7,195 nucleotides of DNA from Bdellovibrionales bacterium (GTDB lineage: Bacteria; Bdellovibrionota; UBA2361; JAGRAS01), in assembly GCA_020434465.1 (NCBI GenBank), contig JAGRAS010000081.1, forward strand, positions 1 to 7,195, given 5' to 3'. Position 1 is the first letter of the stretch; the number at the start of each line of letters is the position of its first letter. The notes under the pieces are model-generated. The model saw only the letters and a list, made by a program, of their open reading frames with translations. It was not told the DNA's origin and made no database searches. Made by a program: the position numbers and the translations under genes. Below, in pieces: positions 1-5,331 of the stretch.

Positions 1-253
1 CAAATATTGCTGAGCACTCCATTGCGGAACCTCTTGCAATTGAATAAAATCTTTTCTTATCTTTCTCAGTCAGCTTTCCAGAACCCTCAGCAATATTTAA
101 CGGAATAGACGAAGACGCTCGAGATAGCTGATCCGCTATTTTTGAATCACCAGCAAGATTCTTGAAGATGTTTTTAGTGATCCACTCAATAAACTCAATT
201 GATATCGGATATATTGAGAGTCTCTCATGACCCAACAATGACTTTTCTTCCAT
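1..253 (-). CDS. Four helix bundle protein (23S rRNA intervening-sequence protein family), partial at left edge
   Basis: The complementary strand is open from an ATG at 253-251 to the left edge, giving 84 residues with no stop. The protein begins MEEKSLLGHERLSIY and contains IPLNIAEGSGK (residues 50-60) and RFYSIARGSAMEC (68-80). These are the hallmark positions of the 'four helix bundle protein' family (PF05635/TIGR02436), named after proteins encoded in 23S rRNA intervening sequences and related to the Avd accessory protein of diversity-generating retroelements. Family members are about 115-130 residues, so roughly the last third is missing. The function of free-standing members is not established; they form small oligomeric helical bundles. 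The ATG fits the family N-terminus (GHERLxxY follows closely). The frame stays open upstream to a TGA, but without a better start. No strong Shine-Dalgarno is seen. The gene is divergent from phnC. No reverse transcriptase, template repeat or rRNA is visible, so an Avd or rRNA-insert role is not supported here. Confidence 0.85.
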   Translation of the reverse strand, partial: MEEKSLLGHERLSIYPISIEFIEWITKNIFKNLAGDSKIADQLSRASSSIPLNIAEGSGKLTEKDKKRFYSIARGSAMECSAIF

Positions 254-417
254 ACCATTTAATCGATAGATCAATAAGAAAGTTTCTTTCAAAAAATCAC
301 CTAAGAAAGTGTAAATTTGATAAAGTCAATATAGCTCTAAACTTAAACCACCCCCTTATCAATAACTCAGCCTTGGCCTTGACCCTATCCTCCTCCAACA
401 ATAAACTGTTATTCATT
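254..417. other. Divergent intergenic region between the four-helix-bundle gene and phnC
   Basis: This 164-bp spacer separates two divergent genes. On the plus strand an open frame begins at ATG 199 and runs in frame into phnC, but the 73 residues it would add resemble no ABC ATPase. Part of that extension (199-253) lies opposite the start of the four-helix-bundle gene. I therefore treat the spacer as non-coding. It holds a sigma70-like promoter for phnC at 379-407. On the minus strand a TTGACT hexamer is present but has no good -10 at normal spacing. I see no remnant of a phnD gene. Confidence 0.6.
379..407 (+). promoter_or_regulatory. Sigma70-like promoter of phnC-phnE
   Basis: TTGACC at 379-384 (5 of 6 to TTGACA) is followed by exactly 17 bp and then TAAACT at 402-407 (4 of 6 to TATAAT). 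Transcription would begin about 6-10 bases downstream, around 413-417, almost on the phnC ATG at 418. No Shine-Dalgarno precedes that ATG, so the mRNA may be leaderless or nearly so. This is inferred from motif matching only. Confidence 0.45.
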
Positions 418-1188
418 ATGAATTCAGAGAATGATATTAAAGTTTCAAATTTATCCAAGAGTTATGATGGAAAAAATTTGGTTTTAAGTGATGTTAGTTT
501 CAGTATCAACCAAGGAGATAAAGTTGCTTTAATTGGTGCAAATGGTTCTGGAAAATCTACTTTAATGAAATGCTTGATTCGCATAGAAAATTTTTCGTCT
601 GGAAATATTGAGATTAAAGGTAGAAATATAAATAAACTTAATCGCAGCGAACTTAGAAAACTACGCTCTCAAATAGGTTTTGTTTTTCAACAACATAATT
701 TATCTCCCAGATTATCAGTGCTGACAAATGTATTACATGGTGTTCAGTCAAGAAAAAGTGGCCCTCGAACTTGGTTTCAAAGTATCGCTAGTGAAGAAGA
801 CAGAAAAGAAGCCTTAGAATGTTTGAAGCAAGTTGGGTTAGAGGATTTTGCCTCACGAAGAGCGGAGCAGCTATCAGGAGGTCAATCTCAAAGAGTTGCA
901 ATAGCCAGAGCTTTAATGCAAAGACCAAAAATCTTACTAGCTGATGAGCCTGTCGCAAGCTTAGATCCTCACGCTGGTGAAGAAGTTATGAAAATTTTTC
1001 ATCAACTTTGCTGCGATAGAGGAATCACTCTATTATTTTGCACTCATCACCTTGACCACGCTCGTAGCTTTTCAAGCCGTGTTATTGGGCTTAAACATGG
1101 GAAACTTGAAGTTGACATTCCTGCCTCACAGGCAAATCCTGATCAACTTGATGGCTTCTATGTAGTCAACTCCAAAGGAGCAGCCTAA
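418..1188 (+). CDS. phnC: Phosphonate-type ABC transporter ATP-binding protein PhnC
   Basis: This 256-residue cytoplasmic ATPase should energise import of phosphonates or a related phosphorus oxyanion through PhnE. All ABC motifs are intact: Walker A GANGSGKST (40-48), Q-loop FVFQQ (Q91), signature LSGGQ (152-156), Walker B ILLADEP (172-178) with catalytic Glu177, D-loop SLD (181-183) and the switch His210 in CTHH. The stretch IGFVFQQHNLSPRLSVLTNVLHG, and the family-sized insertion after it, are typical of PhnC rather than of amino-acid or metal ATPases. I start at ATG 418 because the domain begins only a few residues later and the length then matches the family. Starting at ATG 199 would add 73 residues without homology, overlapping a gene on the other strand. 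No clear Shine-Dalgarno precedes ATG 418. The stop codon overlaps the phnE start by one base (TAATG), so the two genes are translationally linked. The exact substrate (phosphonate, phosphite or other) cannot be read from the ATPase. Confidence 0.92.
   Translation: MNSENDIKVSNLSKSYDGKNLVLSDVSFSINQGDKVALIGANGSGKSTLMKCLIRIENFSSGNIEIKGRNINKLNRSELRKLRSQIGFVFQQHNLSPRLSVLTNVLHGVQSRKSGPRTWFQSIASEEDRKEALECLKQVGLEDFASRRAEQLSGGQSQRVAIARALMQRPKILLADEPVASLDPHAGEEVMKIFHQLCCDRGITLLFCTHHLDHARSFSSRVIGLKHGKLEVDIPASQANPDQLDGFYVVNSKGAA
1174..1180 (+). promoter_or_regulatory. Ribosome binding site of phnE inside the end of phnC
   Basis: AAAGGAG lies seven bases before the phnE ATG at 1188, within the last codons of phnC. 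It fixes the phnE start at the overlapping TAATG and contrasts with the absence of a Shine-Dalgarno before phnC. Confidence 0.8.
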
Positions 1189-1973
1189 TGAAAAATCAAC
1201 TGCCAGAAAGATTTAAGTTACCAAGCCCATTTAAAACAATCATTTATATTTGTAGTATTTTATTTATCATCTACTCCTTAGATGGCGCAGGTATTTCTAT
1301 CTCAGAGTTAATAGAAGGTTTTCCTAATATGGGAAGAATCTTAGCAGAAATGTGGCCACCTACTCTTTCACGCCCAGAAAAAATTGCGGAAGCATTATTA
1401 GTAACTTTTCAAATGGCAGTAGCGGGTACAGTTCTTGGTGTCATAGTTAGCTTGCCTCTTGGAGTTCTTGCTAGCAGAAATCAGTCACCACATCCCATGA
1501 TTAGAAAATTTTCTAGAGGTCTTATTTCTTTTGCTAGAACTGTCCCTGATCTTATTTGGGCACTTTTTTTTGTTGCAAGTGTTGGTCTTGGCCCGTTTGC
1601 AGGCACCCTTGCTTTAATGATTGATACAATTGGTTTTGCAGGAAGGTTTTTTGCAGAAGCAATTGAGGAAGTACAACCTGGCCCTGAACAGGCATTAGCT
1701 GCTATTGGTTCAAGTTGGTCTGGAAGAATTATTTGTGCAGTTTTTCCGGCCGCATTACCCTCTTTTATTGCCACTTCTTTATTTTGCTTAGAGAAAGCCA
1801 CTAGATCTTCAGTAGTTTTAGGCCTAGTTGGAGCTGGCGGAATTGGAATAGAATTAAAAGTTGCAATGGATATGTTTCGTTATGCTGAAGCTGCAGGAAT
1901 AATCCTATTAATTTTTGTTCTTGTTGTAATCGTTGAAGCTATAAGTTCTTGGGCTCGTAAGAAAATAATCTAG
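1188..1973 (+). CDS. phnE: Phosphonate-type ABC transporter permease PhnE
   Basis: This 261-residue inner-membrane permease is the transmembrane partner of PhnC. Hydrophobic segments lie near residues 16-30, 68-96, 111-132, 137-156, 183-200 and 233-252, as expected for a MetI/PhnE-type permease. The cytoplasmic coupling (EAA) loop is visible around 157-191 (FAEAIEEVQPGPEQALAAIG, then PAALP). The segment VLGLVGAGGIGIEL (210-223) and FARTVPDLIWALFFV (115-129) are strongly characteristic of PhnE. The length is normal and the frame intact. It overlaps phnC by one base and is followed within a few bases by a strong terminator, so it is the last gene of the operon. No binding-protein gene (phnD) and no C-P lyase gene is adjacent, so the substrate is uncertain; phosphonate or phosphite is most likely from family knowledge. 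Confidence 0.93.
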   Translation: MKNQLPERFKLPSPFKTIIYICSILFIIYSLDGAGISISELIEGFPNMGRILAEMWPPTLSRPEKIAEALLVTFQMAVAGTVLGVIVSLPLGVLASRNQSPHPMIRKFSRGLISFARTVPDLIWALFFVASVGLGPFAGTLALMIDTIGFAGRFFAEAIEEVQPGPEQALAAIGSSWSGRIICAVFPAALPSFIATSLFCLEKATRSSVVLGLVGAGGIGIELKVAMDMFRYAEAAGIILLIFVLVVIVEAISSWARKKII

Positions 1974-1978
1974 ACCAT

Positions 1979-2012
1979 AAAAAAAGGCAGTCAAAAAGAC
2001 CGCCTTTTTTTT
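1979..2012. terminator. Bidirectional rho-independent terminator between phnE and the beta-helix gene
   Basis: A stem GGCAGTC (1986-1992) pairs with GACCGCC (1998-2004) around an AAAAA loop, with one internal A-C mismatch. It is flanked by A7 on the left and T8 on the right, so the hairpin is followed by a U-tract in both directions. It starts 5 bases after the phnE stop and lies about 20 bases beyond the stop of the convergent beta-helix gene, so it can serve both. Confidence 0.88.
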
Positions 2013-2032
2013 AGTTCTATTAAGCTACAAAT

Positions 2033-4390
2033 TTAAACTGCAGCCTCTGCAGCATTTACAGCCTCAAGGGCCTTTTTCTTGCGTTTAGCAAACTTAGGAT
2101 GACTTGTTCTAAGTGCTTTTTTCACAAGATTAGACACCTCATCAGTAAGCTCCTGAAGGGTCTTAGCAGAATTTGTAAGAATTATACTTGAAGCATTTAT
2201 ACCACTGTAATTAGTAAAACTTTCAAGATCGGACTGAACCTGCTTCTTACGTTCGCGATTCTGCTTTTTCTTCTTACGACTAGCACCTTCACCTAATTTC
2301 TTAAGAGCGCCAACACTTGCAGAAAGATTAGTAGCTCTTAATGAAAGTTCGTCATTAACAAGACAATCAGTCACCCCGTTGTTATCCGAGTCAGTGTCCT
2401 TAACTCCACAACCACAAGTTCCAGGAGTCATTTTACTTGGATCATCAGGGCAAAGATCATGTGATTCAAATGCACCAACATCGCAATTATCAATGCCATT
2501 TTGATCGCCATCAAACGGACGTGATACATTTCGCTGATCTACAGACTGACAAAATGTATTCCCACCTTTATCAAGCGCTGGGCTTCCAGGTAAGAATGCA
2601 TGAGTCATACTAAAGCCACCATTATCAGCAAGCGGAGCAAGTAATGGATCCACGTTTTGATCTCCCGACCCAGCAAGACCGCAGCTTCCATCATCATCAA
2701 TATTACCACCTAGCGAAGTTGGTAAAATACCAAAGCAATTTGTTGAGCCGCTATTACCCGCAATAATAGTATTTGCCATAGTTACCGAGCCACTGATTAG
2801 CATTGCAGCGGCTTGATTAGATGTATTTCCATAAAAGGTATTATTTCTGTGATTAATATTACCACTTGCATAAAGCGCTCCAGCAATCGTACCTGCAAAG
2901 TTGCCTGAGAAAGTGGAATTTCTAATAATCCCAGTAGAGCTACTTATATTGGCAGCTCCACCGATAGAACTAACTCCAGTAGCGTAGTTGTCATAAAAAA
3001 GCACCCGATTAAAATCAACATAATCTGAGGACCCCTGTACGGCGCCACCACCACCAGCTGATAAATCTGCATTATTTAATTCAAATCTACTATCAGTAAT
3101 TAGTGCTGCATTAGCTGCCGAAAAAAATAGTCCGCCAGCGACTCCTGATACTACAGAATTTCTCAAAAAAGAAGATTCCTGAACAGTGACTGTTTTCCCT
3201 GAAGTTAGATACAAACCACCAGCAATACCCATACTATTGTTATCAAGAACTTCAGTGTTAATTAAATTTACATTACCTGAACCTGAAGTAATTAAACCTC
3301 CACCCCCAGCTGAGTTAGCATTATTCATTGAAATTTTTGAATTTTGAATTGTTACATCGTTAGAAGAGCTTGATAAATAAAGCCCACCACCAGTACCAGA
3401 GGTTGAATTTGTAATTGAAGAATTAGTTAAACTTATTGATCCAGAATCAGAAGTAGCAAATATACCACCCCCTGCGGCATTAGCGGTTGAATTATCAATA
3501 GATACTCTATCGAAAACAAGCTTACCATTACTTGAGGTCGCCGCAAAAATTGAACCTCCCGTAGTTGCTGAATAGTTACCGGTAAAGTCAGAAGATTCAA
3601 CAGTTACATTACCAGGAGTAGTCGCAAAAATAGATCCTGCAGTTGCTAAGCCTTTATTAGAATCGAATATACTATTACTAACCAAGATTCTCGCAGTAGA
3701 TGCAAAGTAAATTGCCCCAGCAGACATAGAAAAATTACCGGTAAAATCACTACCAGAAACCACAAGCTGTTTATTTCCAGTTAAAAATATAGCACCTCCG
3801 CCGCTGAGTCCTGTGTTGTTTTCAAAAATCGAATCTAAAACTGTTAGATCAAGATTATTTGCAGCGATTCCACCACCAACAGATGATGTAGTATTTTCTC
3901 TAAAAGTTACACTAGATGCAGTCATAACCGCATCTCCAACATGATAAATTCCACTACCTAAATCACCGGAGATAGAACCTCTTTCAATTGTAAGATCAGA
4001 AATCGTAAAGTTATTTGAATTTTGAACATGAAAAACTCTATCGACATTTCTTCCATCAACAACGGTAGATCCTTGCCCTGCTCCACGAATATTTAAAGGT
4101 TTTATGATATCAAAATCGCCTGTTGCGTTATTATCTTCACCTGCTCCAACAATGCCTATTGGAAATCTGCCAGCAGGCAGAACCACAGTATCAGTTGCAG
4201 CAGTAAAATTTGCCTCATCAATTGCTGCACGCAATGTGCAGTTTCCAGAGGAGTCAGCACAAACTCCATTTCCAGGATTTGCATCTACAGTATCTTGAGT
4301 GCTGTTAACGTTAAATGTTGCTGCAAAACTTAATGAACTAAAAAAAGTTATTATTAAAAACAAGCAGACTGCTTTCTTGATAGCATTCAT
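2033..4390 (-). CDS. Secreted right-handed beta-helix protein (CSLREA-like N-terminus, choice-of-anchor Q region, Cys/Asp-rich motif, Lys-rich tail)
   Basis: This 785-residue exported protein starts at ATG 4390, chosen because a near-perfect AAGGAGG lies 8 bases upstream and the protein then begins directly with a signal peptide: KK at 5-6, a hydrophobic core at about 7-20, and an SFAA cleavage region near 21-24. An earlier in-frame ATG at 4462 would bury the signal. After cleavage comes a CSLREA-like segment (NGVCADSSGNCTLRAAIDEAN, about 41-61). Next are about 15 coils of 24-29 residues, each starting near a GGG-[IL]-[FY] step (about 142-556), a right-handed parallel beta-helix. A 'choice-of-anchor Q'-like block (LADNGG, GSPALDKG, DVGAFE) spans about 556-642. 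A motif CPDDPSKMTPGTCGCG then DTDSDNNGVTDC (647-676) resembles thrombospondin-3/dockerin-like calcium sites. A final region of about 110 residues has a basic cluster KKKKQNRERKK (706-716). No transmembrane helix, autotransporter barrel, LPXTG or PEP-CTERM is seen. It is probably a cell-surface or extracellular adhesin-like or carbohydrate-interacting protein; no catalytic residues can be assigned. Confidence 0.85.
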   Translation of the reverse strand: MNAIKKAVCLFLIITFFSSLSFAATFNVNSTQDTVDANPGNGVCADSSGNCTLRAAIDEANFTAATDTVVLPAGRFPIGIVGAGEDNNATGDFDIIKPLNIRGAGQGSTVVDGRNVDRVFHVQNSNNFTISDLTIERGSISGDLGSGIYHVGDAVMTASSVTFRENTTSSVGGGIAANNLDLTVLDSIFENNTGLSGGGAIFLTGNKQLVVSGSDFTGNFSMSAGAIYFASTARILVSNSIFDSNKGLATAGSIFATTPGNVTVESSDFTGNYSATTGGSIFAATSSNGKLVFDRVSIDNSTANAAGGGIFATSDSGSISLTNSSITNSTSGTGGGLYLSSSSNDVTIQNSKISMNNANSAGGGGLITSGSGNVNLINTEVLDNNSMGIAGGLYLTSGKTVTVQESSFLRNSVVSGVAGGLFFSAANAALITDSRFELNNADLSAGGGGAVQGSSDYVDFNRVLFYDNYATGVSSIGGAANISSSTGIIRNSTFSGNFAGTIAGALYASGNINHRNNTFYGNTSNQAAAMLISGSVTMANTIIAGNSGSTNCFGILPTSLGGNIDDDGSCGLAGSGDQNVDPLLAPLADNGGFSMTHAFLPGSPALDKGGNTFCQSVDQRNVSRPFDGDQNGIDNCDVGAFESHDLCPDDPSKMTPGTCGCGVKDTDSDNNGVTDCLVNDELSLRATNLSASVGALKKLGEGASRKKKKQNRERKKQVQSDLESFTNYSGINASSIILTNSAKTLQELTDEVSNLVKKALRTSHPKFAKRKKKALEAVNAAEAAV

Positions 4391-4398
4391 TTGGAGGT

Positions 4399-4405
4399 CC
4401 TCCTT
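4399..4405 (-). promoter_or_regulatory. Strong Shine-Dalgarno of the beta-helix gene, embedded in a palindrome
   Basis: On the minus strand AAGGAGG is followed by ACCTCCAA and then the ATG at 4390-4388. The whole element AAGGAGGACCTCCAA contains an inverted repeat, GGAGG-A-CCTCC, that could fold as a small GGAG/CTCC hairpin with a three-base loop over the ribosome binding site. It decides the start codon of this gene. Confidence 0.75.
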
Positions 4406-4490
4406 AGACAAATGGGCGTATTGCACAGAGTAACTTCTAACATAAACCAAAATACTAATCATTTATTTCTGAATGAAAGACTTTGCTTTA

Positions 4491-4519
4491 ATTAGAATTT
4501 ACAGCATTTGTACTGTAAG
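4491..4519 (-). promoter_or_regulatory. Possible promoter of the beta-helix gene
   Basis: On the minus strand CTTACA (4519-4514, 4 of 6 to the -35 consensus) is separated by 17 bp from TCTAAT (4496-4491, 5 of 6 to TATAAT). Transcription would start near 4484, leaving a leader of about 95 bases that contains the palindromic Shine-Dalgarno. Such matches are easy to find in AT-rich DNA. Confidence 0.3.
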
Positions 4520-4690
4520 CATCTGTAATCTCTAAGTAATATTTTTAGTTCAAACCAAAAATAAACAAATACAAAGGGATTTATATCTGAGATTAATTTA
4601 TATGAGTTTTAAAAAACTATGTGAGCTCTATAAAATGCATGTATAAGCCTTTAATTAAGACTTAGGCCTATGTCTAAAAAAAAGAGCATT

Positions 4691-4705
4691 TGATGATCCT
4701 TATCA
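4691..4705. promoter_or_regulatory. Fur-box-like operator upstream of the DUF2383 gene
   Basis: TGATGATCCTTATCA matches the Fur 7-1-7 consensus TGATAATNATTATCA at 12 of the 14 defined positions, with one mismatch in each arm. Its centre is about 79 bases upstream of the ATG at 4777, and the box lies just upstream of, or next to, the expected -35 region. It sits before a ferritin-like gene, a plausible target of an iron-responsive regulator. Seen by eye only, with no genome-wide background. Confidence 0.5.
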
Positions 4706-4734
4706 TACGAAAGAAAAATAAAATTTATTAAGTC

Positions 4735-4740
4735 TATAAC
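4735..4740 (+). promoter_or_regulatory. -10-like element of the DUF2383 gene
   Basis: TATAAC (5 of 6 to TATAAT) is preceded by C, giving CTATAAC, which also resembles the extended -10 used by stress sigma factors of the RpoS type. The region 17-18 bp upstream (AAGAAAA) is a poor -35. Transcription would start near 4747, about 30 bases before the ATG. Confidence 0.35.
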
Positions 4741-4776
4741 ACGCTATTTTTTTACCTTAATAAAAATGAGGAAATC

Positions 4777-5214
4777 ATGGATAAAAATAAATGTATAGAT
4801 GTTTGTAATGAACTACTGCGTGGAGAACTTTCTGCAATTGAAACTTATGACCAAGCCTTAGAAAAGTTTGGAAAGCAACCAGAAGCAGCAAAGCTAAGAA
4901 CTATCAAAGCTGATCATCTTAAAAGCGCTAATACTCTTCGAGACAATATAGTAAGCATGGGTGGAAAACCAGCAAAGGACTCTGGAACATGGGGAACTTT
5001 TGTTAAAGCCGTAAATGGTAACGCAAAATTACTTGGAGAATCTTCAGCAATTTCTGCTCTTAAGCAAGGAGAAGAGCATGGCGTATCTGAATACCAAGAA
5101 GCTTTAGAAAATGAAGAGTTGATGCCAGAATGTAAAACTATGATTAGAACGGAACTACTGCCAAGAGTTACTCAACATGTTAGTCAGCTAAACTCTATAT
5201 CTGCAATAGTTTAA
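4777..5214 (+). CDS. DUF2383 / PA2169-family ferritin-like four-helix-bundle protein
   Basis: This 145-residue soluble, probably cytoplasmic protein has no signal peptide or membrane segment. It matches the DUF2383 family (PA2169-like) in length and layout: helix 1 with NELLRGELSAIETYDQAL (11-28), helix 2 around KADHLKSANTLRDNI (44-58), the loop MGGKPAKDSGTWGTFVKA (61-78), helix 3 EEHGVSEYQEALE (99-111) and helix 4 ELLPRVTQHVSQL (126-138). Candidate metal ligands include Glu17, Glu22, Asp46, His47, Glu99, His101, Glu126 and His134. The classic ExxH pairs of diiron ferritins are not intact: Lys44 precedes His47, and Val131 precedes His134. Iron binding is therefore not assured. The family's function is unknown; members are often associated with stress. 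A GAGGA ribosome binding site ends 4 bases before the ATG. The gene is a single-gene unit, with a Fur-box-like site upstream and a terminator downstream. Confidence 0.85.
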   Translation: MDKNKCIDVCNELLRGELSAIETYDQALEKFGKQPEAAKLRTIKADHLKSANTLRDNIVSMGGKPAKDSGTWGTFVKAVNGNAKLLGESSAISALKQGEEHGVSEYQEALENEELMPECKTMIRTELLPRVTQHVSQLNSISAIV

Positions 5215-5249
5215 CTTTTCTTAATCTCACTTGACCAAAACGCTAAACC

Positions 5250-5287
5250 TACAGCCCTTGTTTTTAATAATAAGGGCTGTATCTTTT
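5250..5287 (+). terminator. Rho-independent terminator of the DUF2383 gene
   Basis: ACAGCCCTT (5251-5259) pairs perfectly with AAGGGCTGT (5272-5280), extendable by T5250-A5281 and by two or three inner pairs. It is followed by TCTTTT. It begins 36 bases after the stop codon. The minus-strand side lacks a U-tract, so it acts mainly on plus-strand transcription. Confidence 0.8.
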
Positions 5288-5313
5288 CAGTTAATTTTTT
5301 GACCGATTTAAAT

Positions 5314-5331
5314 AAAAAAATCTTAGAGATT
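5314..5331 (-). terminator. Possible weak terminator of the hydrolase gene
   Basis: On the minus strand AATCT-CTA-AGATT forms a 5-bp hairpin with a three-base loop that overlaps the hydrolase stop codon and is followed directly by a run of seven T. The stem is short and AT-rich, so efficiency is doubtful. Confidence 0.35.

Larger units (their letters stand above)
4391..4776. other. Divergent intergenic region (386 bp) between the beta-helix gene and the DUF2383 gene
   Basis: No gene or RNA is recognised here. The left end holds the ribosome binding site of the beta-helix gene and, further out, a possible minus-strand promoter at 4491-4519. The right end holds a Fur-box-like palindrome at 4691-4705, a TATAAC -10-like hexamer at 4735-4740 and a GAGGA ribosome binding site at 4768-4772 for the DUF2383 gene. 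The middle (about 4540-4680) is very AT-rich, with short palindromes (TTAATTAA, TAGGCCTA) to which I assign no role. Confidence 0.6.

Noticed and set aside
199..417. 73-residue N-terminal extension of PhnC from ATG 199
   Set aside because: It has no resemblance to ABC ATPases, lies partly opposite the four-helix-bundle gene, and contains the likely promoter; ATG 418 gives the normal family length.
1481..1801. Open frame on the minus strand inside phnE
   Set aside because: It is antisense to a clear permease gene, has no homology or ribosome binding site, and is a shadow frame.
2600..4000. Short repeated DNA words in the beta-helix gene as a CRISPR or satellite array
   Set aside because: The repeats are degenerate, stay in frame and are explained by beta-helix coils in the protein.
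4104..4298. Open frame on the plus strand within the beta-helix gene
   Set aside because: It is antisense to the CSLREA-like region, with low-complexity composition expected of a shadow frame.
1..4390. Diversity-generating retroelement linking the Avd-like protein and the repetitive surface protein
   Set aside because: No reverse transcriptase, no template/variable repeat pair and no C-type lectin-like target domain is visible; the beta-helix is a different fold.
4391..4462. 24-residue upstream extension of the beta-helix protein from ATG 4462
   Set aside because: It would bury the signal peptide and run through a near-perfect Shine-Dalgarno; ATG 4390 is the natural start.
4640..4672. TTAATTAA and TAGGCCTA palindromes as a regulatory hairpin
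   Set aside because: They are short, do not pair into a longer stem and are expected in AT-rich intergenic DNA.
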